From contig CANDEH010000051.1 in the NCBI GenBank assembly GCA_947383645.1, positions 1 to 16,552 of the forward strand: 16,552 nucleotides of DNA, written 5' to 3'. Of this stretch, positions 1 to 5,921 are shown in pieces. Positions within the stretch are counted from its first letter, which is position 1, and every line of letters begins with the position of its first letter. A program made the position numbers and the translations under genes. The stretch comes from an uncultured Clostridia bacterium (lineage in GTDB: Bacteria; Bacillota; Clostridia; Oscillospirales; Oscillospiraceae). The notes under the pieces are model-generated. The model saw only the letters and a list, made by a program, of their open reading frames with translations, did not search any database and was not told the origin of the DNA.

Positions 1-550
1 GGCGGCGGTACTGGCCGTACAGATACCCGATCTCACGGCCGCCCACGCCCATGTCGCCGGCGGGCACGTCGATGTCCGGCCCGATGTAGCGGTACAGCGC
101 CGTCATGAAGCTCTGGCAGAACCGCATGATCTCCGCGTCGCTCTTGCCGGCGGGGTCGAAGTCAGCGCCGCCCTTGCCGCCCCCGATGGGGAGGCCGGTG
201 AGGCTGTTCTTGAAGATCTGCTCAAAGCCCAGGAACTTGATGATGCCGGGATACACGTTGGGCTGGAACCGCAGGCCGCCCTTGTAGGGGCCGATGGCCC
301 CGTTGAACTGGCAGCGGTAGCCGATGTTGGTGTGGTAGTTCCCGTTGTCGTCCATCCACACCACCCGGAACGTGAACATCCGCTCCGGCTCCACCATGCG
401 GTTGAGAAGGTCCGCCTTCTCGTACTCCGGGTGTGCGTCGATCACGGGGGAGATGGAGCTGAATACCTCCTCCACCGTCTGCACGAACTCCGGCTCGTTC
501 CCGTGCTTCTTCCGCACATTCTCAATTACGCTCTGCACATACGCATTCAT
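1..550 (-). CDS. gdhA: NAD(P)-dependent glutamate dehydrogenase, N-terminal part (partial)
   Basis: This gene interconverts glutamate and 2-oxoglutarate plus ammonia in the cytoplasm. It starts at the ATG at 550-548, with an SD (AGGAGG, complement of 562-567) 11 nt upstream. It runs off the left edge, so about 183 residues are present. The product begins MNAYVQSVIENVRKKHGNEP, the usual N-terminus of hexameric bacterial GdhA. It contains the substrate-binding stretch GPYKGGLRF, the segment LPIGGGKGGADFDPAGKSD with the catalytic-region lysine, and PAGDMGVGGREIGYLYGQYR before the edge. The C-terminal Rossmann domain, which decides NAD versus NADP use, lies outside the window. A promoter is visible at 632-659. 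The family assignment is very secure; the cofactor is not decided. Confidence 0.96.
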   Translation of the reverse strand, partial: MNAYVQSVIENVRKKHGNEPEFVQTVEEVFSSISPVIDAHPEYEKADLLNRMVEPERMFTFRVVWMDDNGNYHTNIGYRCQFNGAIGPYKGGLRFQPNVYPGIIKFLGFEQIFKNSLTGLPIGGGKGGADFDPAGKSDAEIMRFCQSFMTALYRYIGPDIDVPAGDMGVGGREIGYLYGQYRR

Positions 551-631
551 TTTTCCGCTTTTCCTCCTGTTGTTTCCTTCATTTTTAGTATTGCGCATTC
601 GGGAATTGACTGATTTCTCCACCTGTATTTT

Positions 632-659
632 AGTTTACCATTTTTCCCGAAATATTCAA
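632..659 (-). promoter_or_regulatory. Putative sigma-A promoter of gdhA
   Basis: On the minus strand, TTGAAT (complement of 654-659) and TAAACT (complement of 632-637) are separated by 16 nt. This predicts a leader of about 75 nt before the gdhA start at 550. It was chosen by consensus match only. A TATACA further upstream, near 673-678, has a poorer -35. Confidence 0.5.
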
Positions 660-721
660 GATGTATTTTGTGTATACCAGACGGGTGACTACCAAATAAT
701 CGGCCCGCTTTTTGTCAGAAA

Positions 722-1165
722 TCACAAAATGGTATCATCAAGCTCCCTCCGCAGCTCCCGAAGGCTCCCGTCTCGGTACAGGATCATTGTATTTGGACGG
801 CGCACACAATACTCCCTTAACGTCAGCCGTCCGCCGCCGCTCTGCCACGCCGCACTGCCGCAGAGGGGGCAGCGCCAGTCTCTGCGGTACCCGAAATACC
901 GGCAGTCATGGCCTGGACAGGCCGCGTTGACCCTTCTGTCCAGCTGGCCCGCTATCCCATTGAAGATTTCTTCCTCCGTCAGCGGCGCCACCACCAGCTG
1001 CCTGTCGCGGCAGGAATAGACACTGCCGCAGTAACAGCTCAGCATATCGGTGTCTGCGGACTCCACCGTATAGTCGAAGGGCTGCTGACACCCGCCGCAC
1101 CGCCCGGTATACACATACAGTACTTTCGCCGCCAGACGCAGTACCGTCCTCTGCTCATGCTCCAT
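722..1165 (-). CDS. Cys-rich putative zinc-ribbon protein of unknown function
   Basis: This encodes 147 residues starting at the ATG at 1165, with a purine-rich GGGGAGGC SD about 10 nt upstream. I do not recognise the family. Cysteine clusters suggest metal binding: CGGC at residues 23-26, CYCGSVYSC at 44-52, CPGHDC at 83-88 and CPLCG at 99-103. The last resembles half of a zinc knuckle. There is no signal peptide or membrane segment, so it is probably cytoplasmic. It diverges from the phosphoribosyltransferase gene at 1356, and its own TATAAT-type promoter sits at 1201-1229. It lies 171 bp upstream of gdhA on the same strand, but gdhA has its own promoter. No reaction can be assigned. The paired-Cys pattern and good start signals support a real gene. 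Confidence 0.75.
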   Translation of the reverse strand: MEHEQRTVLRLAAKVLYVYTGRCGGCQQPFDYTVESADTDMLSCYCGSVYSCRDRQLVVAPLTEEEIFNGIAGQLDRRVNAACPGHDCRYFGYRRDWRCPLCGSAAWQSGGGRLTLREYCVRRPNTMILYRDGSLRELRRELDDTIL

Positions 1166-1200
1166 ATTCGCTGCCTCCCCAAGCCTGCGTTTCCTCCCCG

Positions 1201-1229
1201 ATTATATCACACCCGCCCTGCAATCTCCA
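1201..1229 (-). promoter_or_regulatory. Putative promoter of the zinc-ribbon gene
   Basis: On the minus strand, TATAAT (complement of 1201-1206) is preceded by TGA, an extended -10. A weak -35, TGGAGA (complement of 1224-1229), lies 17 nt upstream. It drives transcription leftward into the gene starting at 1165, back-to-back with the promoter at 1262-1289. Confidence 0.6.
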
Positions 1230-1242
1230 CTTTTTTGAACGC

Positions 1243-1283
1243 TGCCGGGGCAAGTCCCGGCTTGACTTTTTGCCGGGACAAGT
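1243..1283. promoter_or_regulatory. Operator-like repeat array over the phosphoribosyltransferase promoter
   Basis: TGCCGGGGCAAGT at 1243-1255 recurs as TGCCGGGACAAGT at 1271-1283, a direct repeat with one mismatch and a 28-bp period. Between them GTCCCGGC (1254-1261) forms an inverted repeat with GCCGGGAC (1272-1279), and the -35 box at 1262-1267 sits in the 10-nt loop. The second direct copy ends against the -10 box. Overlap with the promoter suggests a repressor site. The regulator is unknown, and this is inference from position and symmetry. Confidence 0.45.
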
Positions 1284-1289
1284 TATAAT
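1262..1289 (+). promoter_or_regulatory. Strong sigma-A promoter of the phosphoribosyltransferase gene
   Basis: TTGACT (1262-1267) and TATAAT (1284-1289) with a 16-nt spacer are close to consensus. The predicted start site near 1296 leaves a leader of about 60 nt before the ATG at 1356. Confidence 0.85.
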
Positions 1290-1355
1290 AGATGTGTGAT
1301 ACATCCCATTTCTCTGTCTAAAATCCCACATATTACACCAGAAGGAGGCACTTTT

Positions 1356-1916
1356 ATGACCTATACCATGCATGTGGCCGGTCTGGAGCGCCAGCTGCCT
1401 CTGTGCAAGGTAGCTGAGAACTTCTACATCGGCGCGTTCATCATCTTCGGCGATGCGGAGCTGACAGTGGCCTGCGCGGAGCACCTGCTCAGGGCCATTC
1501 CCGCGGACAGCTACGACTATATGCTCACCGCCGAGGCCAAGAGCATTCCTCTGATCCACGAGATGGCCCGCCAGTCCGGGGCGGAGCGCTACTTCATCGC
1601 CCGCAAGGGGCCCAAGGTCTACATGACAGACCCGCTCCACGTGGCGGTGCGCTCCATCACCACCCTGCATCAGCAGGAGCTGTACATCGGCCGGGAGGAC
1701 GCAGAGTTCATCCGGGGCAAGCGAATTCTGCTGGTGGACGACGTGATCTCCACAGGGGAATCTCTTCACGCCATGGAGGAGCTGGTTCGCCAGGCCGGCG
1801 GTACGGTGACCGGCCGGGCGGCCATCCTGGCCGAGGGGGACGCCCTGCGGCGCAGCGATCTTGTGTATCTGGCCCCGCTGCCGGTATTTAATGCGGACGG
1901 CAGTGTAAAAGGATAG
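1356..1916 (+). CDS. Type I phosphoribosyltransferase, adenine-phosphoribosyltransferase-like
   Basis: This encodes 186 residues from the ATG at 1356, with SD GAAGGAGG at 1341-1348. An in-frame ATG at 1296 lies at the predicted transcription start and lacks an SD, so it is rejected. The hallmark PRPP-binding loop RILLVDDVISTGES is at residues 123-136, with the two acidic residues followed by the ISTGE phosphate loop. An EAKSIPL segment (60-66) and ARKGPKVYM (82-90) match the flexible-hood region of purine PRTases. Such enzymes join a free base to PRPP in nucleotide salvage in the cytoplasm. The ISTG form of the loop also occurs in orotate PRTases and PurR-like regulators, so the base is not certain. 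The gene is monocistronic, with its own promoter and a perfect terminator. An operator-like repeat overlaps the promoter. Confidence 0.85.
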   Translation: MTYTMHVAGLERQLPLCKVAENFYIGAFIIFGDAELTVACAEHLLRAIPADSYDYMLTAEAKSIPLIHEMARQSGAERYFIARKGPKVYMTDPLHVAVRSITTLHQQELYIGREDAEFIRGKRILLVDDVISTGESLHAMEELVRQAGGTVTGRAAILAEGDALRRSDLVYLAPLPVFNADGSVKG

Positions 1917-1922
1917 TGACGG

Positions 1923-1957
1923 CCCCCGCCCGGGAGAAAATCCCGGGCGGGGGTTTT
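1923..1957 (+). terminator. Rho-independent terminator after the phosphoribosyltransferase gene
   Basis: A perfect 13-bp stem (CCCCCGCCCGGGA at 1923-1935 with TCCCGGGCGGGGG at 1941-1953) closes a 5-nt loop (GAAAA) and is followed by TTTTCTT. It begins 7 nt after the stop codon. Confidence 0.95.
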
Positions 1958-1974
1958 CTTCCGCGGCGCGGTAT

Positions 1975-2003
1975 TTGCCTTTTCACCCCACCTGTGCTAT
2001 ACT
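1975..2003 (+). promoter_or_regulatory. Promoter of the cardiolipin synthase gene
   Basis: TTGCCT (1975-1980) and TATACT (1998-2003) are spaced 17 nt apart, with TGC just before the -10 (extended -10). The predicted leader is about 30 nt before the ATG at 2040. Confidence 0.8.
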
Positions 2004-2039
2004 GTTCCCTGACACAATAAAAGAGGAAAGGAGTTCCCT

Positions 2040-3620
2040 ATGCCGAAAGAGAAAAAGACCTCCCACCGCGACGAGGCGGTCCTCTTGCTCAACAGGGGCA
2101 AGCGCGGCCTGCTGCGCGTCATCTTCGGGCGTACCGCCATGGTAATTCTGCTGCTGGCGGTGCAGGTTTTCCTGCTCTTTACCGCCTTTTTCCGCATCCT
2201 TGGGGACTTCCTGATCCCCTACGTTGCCGCCACCGGCATCATCGGAACCGTAATGGCCGCGGTGATTATCAACGACTGGCGAAAGAGCTCCTCGGCAAAG
2301 CTGACATGGATCTTTCTGATCTTCCTTATTCCTGTACTGGCCGCGCCGCTCTACTTCTTTATCAATCTGGACCTGGGGCACCGCCTGGTTCACCACCAGC
2401 TCCAGGCGATCTACCAGGAGACCCGTCCGCTTCTCCAGCAGGATCAGGCCGCTCTGGCCGCCCTGCCGGCAGAGAGCCAGGGCCTGGCCCGCTACGCCTG
2501 GGAGGCGGGGGGCTTCCCCGTCTGCCAGAACTCCGACGCCTGCTACTACCCGCTGGGAGATGAGGCATTTGAGGCCATGCTGGAGCGGTTGGAGGCGGCG
2601 GAGCACTTCATCTTCCTGGAGTATTTCATTATTGAGGAGGGCTATATGTGGGGCCGCATCCTCAGCATCCTGGAGCGGAAAGCCCGGGAGGGCGTGGAGG
2701 TCCGCGTTCTCTACGACGGCACCTGTTCGCTGCTGCTGCTGCCCTATAATTACCCCAAAAAGCTGGAGGCCCTGGGGATCCGGTGCAAGGTCTTTGCCCC
2801 TCTGCGGGTGCTGGTCTCCACCCACTACAACAACCGTGACCACCGGAAAATTCTGGTCATAGACGGCAGGGTGGCTTTTACCGGCGGCATCAATCTGGCC
2901 GACGAGTACATCAACCGCAAGCATCCCTACGGGCACTGGAAGGACAACGCCATTGAGATTACCGGCCAGGCGGTGGCCAGTCTCACGCTGATGTTTTTGC
3001 AGATGTGGAGCGTGGAGAGCGCCGCTGCGGAGGACTGCGGGCGCTACCTTGTCACTGTTCCCGTGGAGAAGCCGGGGTTTTTAATGCCCTTTGGCAGCTG
3101 TCCCTTCGGCGACGAGCGGGTGGCGGAGATGGTGTATCTGGATATAATCAACCGGGCCAGACGGTATGTGCACATCTTTACGCCCTACCTGATTCTGGAC
3201 AACCAGCTGGCCACGGCCCTGACCTTCGCAGCCCGCCGGGGGGTGGAGGTGGTGCTGATCCTGCCCCATATCCCGGACAAGAAGACCATCTTCGCCCTGG
3301 CGAAGACGTACTACCCCCAGCTGCTGGAGGGAGGGGTGCGGATCTACGAGTATACGCCCGGCTTTGTCCATGCCAAGGTGCTGGTCAGCGACGACCAGCG
3401 GGCGGTGGTAGGAACCATCAACTTTGACTACCGCAGTCTGTATCTGCACTTTGAGTGCGGCGTCTATATGGAGAGGACCGGGGCCGTGGAGCAGGTGGAG
3501 ACGGACATTCAGGACACGCTCCGGAGCTGCCAGCCGGTCACCCTGGCCCAGTGCCGCAGCCGGCGGCTGATCGACAAGCTGATTGGAGCCATACTGCGTC
3601 TGTTTGCGCCGCTGCTGTGA
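2040..3620 (+). CDS. cls: Cardiolipin synthase (phospholipase D superfamily, membrane)
   Basis: This encodes 526 residues and starts at the ATG at 2040, with AAAGGAG at 2027-2033. The enzyme condenses two phosphatidylglycerols (or a related donor and acceptor) into cardiolipin at the cytoplasmic membrane. Three hydrophobic segments lie at about residues 33-53, 57-77 and 88-108, slightly more than the usual two-segment N-terminus. Two HKD catalytic motifs are intact: H268-x-K270-x4-D275, followed by GGIN at 282-285, and H444-x-K446-x4-D451, followed by GTINFD at 458-463. Length is normal for clostridial Cls (about 480-530). It has its own promoter and no clear terminator before the small gene at 3766. 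Acceptor specificity cannot be read from the sequence, but the family call is secure. Confidence 0.95.
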   Translation: MPKEKKTSHRDEAVLLLNRGKRGLLRVIFGRTAMVILLLAVQVFLLFTAFFRILGDFLIPYVAATGIIGTVMAAVIINDWRKSSSAKLTWIFLIFLIPVLAAPLYFFINLDLGHRLVHHQLQAIYQETRPLLQQDQAALAALPAESQGLARYAWEAGGFPVCQNSDACYYPLGDEAFEAMLERLEAAEHFIFLEYFIIEEGYMWGRILSILERKAREGVEVRVLYDGTCSLLLLPYNYPKKLEALGIRCKVFAPLRVLVSTHYNNRDHRKILVIDGRVAFTGGINLADEYINRKHPYGHWKDNAIEITGQAVASLTLMFLQMWSVESAAAEDCGRYLVTVPVEKPGFLMPFGSCPFGDERVAEMVYLDIINRARRYVHIFTPYLILDNQLATALTFAARRGVEVVLILPHIPDKKTIFALAKTYYPQLLEGGVRIYEYTPGFVHAKVLVSDDQRAVVGTINFDYRSLYLHFECGVYMERTGAVEQVETDIQDTLRSCQPVTLAQCRSRRLIDKLIGAILRLFAPLL

Positions 3621-3765
3621 GGCGGCGGGGAGGCGGAGCAGGGGGAGTTCTTCCAAGGAGCCGTTTCCCCGCTGTGCTGCCGGCGCATGGCTGTATGGGA
3701 GTTGCGTGGAGTCAGGGGGTACCATCTGCGGGGAGCGGGCACATGTATCCCGGGAGGAGGACAGG

Positions 3766-4095
3766 ATGAAGATCAGTCCGTATGTAAGCGGCGCTGTCCG
3801 GAAGTTTTCGTATTGGTTTGCGCACGGTACGCTGGGCTACCCTCTTTTGGAGGGAGTCGAGTATGTCGGTGAAATCTTGAAAGAGGAGAGCAGCTTTGCG
3901 GAACAGGCATTTGCCATTTTCATGAACAACCTTGTGCTTGATGAGAATGGGAGCGTTCTCAACTATCCTTACTGTGAGCGGCGGGCGGCGCAGTATATTC
4001 GGGCCTATTTTGATCCGGAGTATCAAGTGGAACCGCCCTTTGCGTTTTGGGAGATAGAGCTGTACGAGGAGCGCGAAGATTCGCAGCGGAAATAA
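3766..4095 (+). CDS. Small protein of unknown function (109 aa)
   Basis: The ATG at 3766 is preceded by GGGAGGAGG (3752-3760), which favours it over in-frame starts further upstream inside or just past cls. The product starts MKISPYVSGAVRKFSYWFAH and is acidic, with many aromatic residues (for example YIRAYFDPEYQVEPPFAFWE near the C-terminus). It has no signal peptide, membrane segment or Cys pattern. I cannot name the family. Compact, acidic, aromatic-rich proteins of this size resemble immunity-type proteins of polymorphic toxin systems, but no toxin gene is adjacent, so this is only a guess. It lies 145 bp after cls with no obvious promoter, so read-through from cls is possible. It ends in a strong terminator at 4130-4171. 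Base composition is more AT-rich than its neighbours, hinting at transfer. Confidence 0.75.
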   Translation: MKISPYVSGAVRKFSYWFAHGTLGYPLLEGVEYVGEILKEESSFAEQAFAIFMNNLVLDENGSVLNYPYCERRAAQYIRAYFDPEYQVEPPFAFWEIELYEEREDSQRK

Positions 4096-4129
4096 ATGGA
4101 TCTGTCAGGCGGTGCCTGTGCGCTGCGCG

Positions 4130-4171
4130 GCAAGCGGCTGGTGATTGAGAAATCACCAGCCGCTTGCTTTT
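4130..4171 (+). terminator. Rho-independent terminator after the 109-aa gene
   Basis: A perfect 17-bp stem (4130-4146 with 4151-4167, arms GCAAGCGGCTGGTGATT and complement) with a GAGA tetraloop is followed by TTTT. It lies 35 nt after the stop at 4095. Confidence 0.92.
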
Positions 4172-4234
4172 GCATGCGCTGATCTGTACCTTGCCGCCCC
4201 GCCGCCGGGGGCGTTTCGCCTGAGGCTTAGGTCT
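4172..4234. other. Intergenic spacer, nothing recognised
   Basis: The stretch between the terminator and the repeat element contains only a GC-rich segment (CCGCCCCGCCGCCGGGGGCG) and no convincing start, promoter or RNA. Together with the terminator and the repeat it makes up the 294-bp gap between 4095 and 4390. Confidence 0.5.
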
Positions 4235-4385
4235 TGTTTGAAAGATGTCAAAACACCCAAACAGCGGATCTTTTTCCGCCATTCTGCGTTGATTTTCCTT
4301 GCCATACGCAGAGTGTGGCGGCGTCAAATCGCCTCGGCTGGCGAAAAAATCTCTCGCCGTTGGGCATTCCGCCATTTATCAAACA
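4235..4385. mobile_element. MITE-like repeat element, about 151 bp
   Basis: The ends TGTTTGAAAGATGTC (4235-4249) and GCCATTTATCAAACA (4371-4385) are imperfect terminal inverted repeats, matching at 12 of 15 positions. The flanks GGCTTAG (4224-4230) and GGCTCAG (4387-4393) differ at one base and could be a diverged target duplication or an extension of the ends. No transposase is encoded. Translations such as AECPTARDFFASRGDLTPP on the minus strand are ones I remember from spurious proteins in many gut Oscillospiraceae, suggesting a family-wide repeat; this is memory, not a search. The right end meets the stop codon of the yjdF-like gene (4390-4392). Confidence 0.5.
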
Positions 4386-4389
4386 GGGC

Positions 4390-4809
4390 TCAGTGTCCCC
4401 GGTGTTTTTCCCTCCGCTTCTGCTGCCGAAGGGTGAACAGTCTGTCCGCCTGCGCCTTCTGCTCCGCGCTGCTGCGCTCTTTCCGCTGCGCTTTGCCCTC
4501 CTCCCGCTGGAGGCTCAGGGCCTGTTGGGCCTTGGAGCTCTTCGCCGGCTGCCGGAGGCTGCGGGCGATCTCCCGCTGCCGCCGCTTGGGGTTTGCCGTC
4601 CGCTCCGGACGGCCCCCGTCGGGGAGAGCGGGGGAGAAGGACAGGCGGTGGAAGTTTTGGAGCAGATACTCCAGAACCTCGCAGTCCTTTGGCTCCGGGC
4701 CGAAGACGATGCGGCAGACGCTGTAGTGCCCGTCTGCCCTCCGCTCATAGAGCCCCACCCAGAAGGGGTTCTCAAAGAATACCGTCAGAGATGATTGCGC
4801 AATTGCCAT
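4390..4809 (-). CDS. yjdF: YjdF-like (DUF2992) family protein
   Basis: This encodes 139 residues from the ATG at 4809, with AGGAGG (complement of 4819-4824) 9 nt upstream. The in-frame ATG at 4857 has no SD and lies in the folded leader, so it is rejected. The N-terminus (LTVFFENPFWVGLYER, then YSVCRIVFGPEP) and the highly basic, Arg/Lys/Gln-rich helical C-terminus ending RRQKRR-like repeats and EKHRGH are typical of the YjdF/DUF2992 family found in Firmicutes. The molecular function is unknown. In known relatives the gene is preceded by the yjdF riboswitch, which binds azaaromatic compounds, and the protein is thought to help handle them. The leader at 4837-4935 has a compatible architecture. 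A MITE-like repeat starts a few bases after the stop without truncating the protein. Confidence 0.85.
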   Translation of the reverse strand: MAIAQSSLTVFFENPFWVGLYERRADGHYSVCRIVFGPEPKDCEVLEYLLQNFHRLSFSPALPDGGRPERTANPKRRQREIARSLRQPAKSSKAQQALSLQREEGKAQRKERSSAEQKAQADRLFTLRQQKRREKHRGH

Positions 4810-4836
4810 AGGTTCGTTCCTCCTTATGTCCTGGTG

Positions 4837-4935
4837 ACACGGAGAACGGACAACCAAGGAGGCAGGTTACTGACGGCGAAAGGGAGGGGGCGGCGCCCTC
4901 CGCTCGCCGCGCCCGGACTACCGACCGGGCCGTGT
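4837..4935 (-). ncRNA. Structured leader, candidate yjdF-type riboswitch
   Basis: The transcript leader of the yjdF-like gene folds as a multibranch structure on the minus strand. Closing stem: 4930-4935 (ACACGG in the RNA sense) with 4837-4842 (CCGTGT). Hairpin 2: 4925-4929 with 4912-4916 (CCCGG/CCGGG, 8-nt loop). Hairpin 3: 4904-4909 with 4874-4879 and, after an internal loop, 4896-4901 with 4882-4887. A single-stranded-looking tract with AACC and GGTT follows, then the closing strand, and the SD lies about 13 nt beyond. Gene linkage plus this fold make a yjdF riboswitch likely. I could not align it to the consensus. Confidence 0.6.
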
Positions 4936-4953
4936 TTTTATCTCCGCAGGGCC

Positions 4954-4982
4954 AGTATACCGCAAAAGGGCGGCAAGAGCAA
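4954..4982 (-). promoter_or_regulatory. Promoter of the yjdF-like transcript
   Basis: On the minus strand, TTGCTC (complement of 4977-4982) and TATACT (complement of 4954-4959) are 17 nt apart. The predicted start near 4947 places the folded leader at the 5' end of the RNA. Confidence 0.7.
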
Positions 4983-5066
4983 GGCACATCCCGCCCGGAA
5001 TTGCGTCAATAGAAGCAGAAACGGAGACAGGAACCCGATTTTCTACAGAACAGGGAGGAATCCGCT

Positions 5067-5726
5067 ATGAAAAAGTTGACAGCGCTGCTTTTGACGCTCG
5101 TCCTTCTGGGCGCTTTCACCGCCTGCCGCCAGACGGGGAAGTCTGGCGCCGTCGCCGAGAACGCCAAGCCGGTGATCTACCTCTATCCGGAGGAGGAGAT
5201 GGATGTTACCGTCCGGCTGGACTTCGACGGCGTCCTCACCGCCTCCTGGCCCGCCTATCCGGAGGAGGGGTGGCAGGTGCGGGCCCTGCCCGACGGCACC
5301 CTCTACGACGAAGCGGGGGAGGCGTACAGCTACCTCTTCTGGGAGGGGATAGGCGACACAGAGTACGACTTCTCCCAGGGCTTCTGCGTGGCCGGGGCGG
5401 ACACCGGGGAATTTCTGCGGGAGACCCTTGCGGAGATGGGGCTGACACCCCGGGAGTACAACGAGTTCATCGTCTACTGGATGCCCAGGATGCAGGGGAA
5501 CCCCTACAACCTGATCGCCTTCCAGGGCACGCAGATCGCCTCCCAGGCCAGGCTGACCATCGACAGCGCCCCGCTGACCATCGACCCGGTCCCGGACAGC
5601 CTGCTGCGGGTATTTATGGCCTGGAGGCCCCTGGAGGAGCCGGTGGAGATCGCGCCCCAGCGCCCTATGCCCTTCCAGCGGGAGGGGTTTGCCGTGGTGG
5701 AGTGGGGCGGCGCGGAGGTGCGGTGA
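5067..5726 (+). CDS. Putative lipoprotein of a widespread unknown family
   Basis: This encodes 219 residues from the ATG at 5067, with AGGGAGGA at 5052-5059. The N-terminus is a lipoprotein signal: MKK, a hydrophobic run, then lipobox FTAC with the modified Cys at residue 20. The product is therefore predicted to be anchored on the outer face of the membrane. The mature part carries KPVIYLYPEEEMDVTVRL (34-51), GWQVRALPDGTLYDE, YSYLFWEG and NEFIVYWMPRMQGNPYNLI. I remember this motif order (KPVIYLYP ... GW.V ... PDG.L ... Y.YLFWE) from an uncharacterised family found in bacteria and some microbial eukaryotes. No catalytic role is known to me. No clear promoter is visible in the 84 bp between it and the divergent yjdF promoter. 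It appears to be transcribed alone, as a new promoter starts before the next gene. Confidence 0.85.
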   Translation: MKKLTALLLTLVLLGAFTACRQTGKSGAVAENAKPVIYLYPEEEMDVTVRLDFDGVLTASWPAYPEEGWQVRALPDGTLYDEAGEAYSYLFWEGIGDTEYDFSQGFCVAGADTGEFLRETLAEMGLTPREYNEFIVYWMPRMQGNPYNLIAFQGTQIASQARLTIDSAPLTIDPVPDSLLRVFMAWRPLEEPVEIAPQRPMPFQREGFAVVEWGGAEVR

Positions 5727-5789
5727 GCTCCGTGGGCAGGGGGATGAATCGGGCGCACACTGTGTGCCCCTGCGTGGAATCTCTGTGAA

Positions 5790-5815
5790 AAAAATGCGCG
5801 ACCGCCGCGCTTCTT
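5790..5815 (+). terminator. Weak terminator-like hairpin after the lipoprotein gene
   Basis: GCGCG-ACCGC-CGCGC forms a 5-bp GC stem followed by TTCTTT. It lies about 70 nt after the stop codon and just ahead of the next promoter. The stem is short, so the call is tentative. Confidence 0.35.
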
Positions 5816-5827
5816 TCGCAAAAAAAG

Positions 5828-5856
5828 TTGCGATTTTTGGCCGGCCGTGGTATACT
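5828..5856 (+). promoter_or_regulatory. Promoter of the PAP2 phosphatase gene
   Basis: TTGCGA (5828-5833) and TATACT (5851-5856) have a 17-nt spacer. The predicted start near 5863 leaves a leader of about 60 nt before the ATG at 5922. Confidence 0.8.
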
Positions 5857-5921
5857 CTCCCTGTTAGCCTGCGCCGGGCATGCGCCTTTTTGCCTATTTC
5901 GTGCCGGCTAAGGGAGGTTTT

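Noticed and set aside
1296..1355. Upstream in-frame start of the phosphoribosyltransferase
   Set aside because: The ATG coincides with the predicted transcription start and lacks an SD; the ATG at 1356 has GAAGGAGG.
1983..2936. 317-codon minus-strand open frame
   Set aside because: It is antisense to cardiolipin synthase, with skewed composition and no start signal.
3959..4375. 138-codon minus-strand open frame across a terminator
   Set aside because: It crosses the terminator at 4130-4171 and the repeat at 4235-4385 and overlaps the 109-aa gene; its sequence is repeat-derived.
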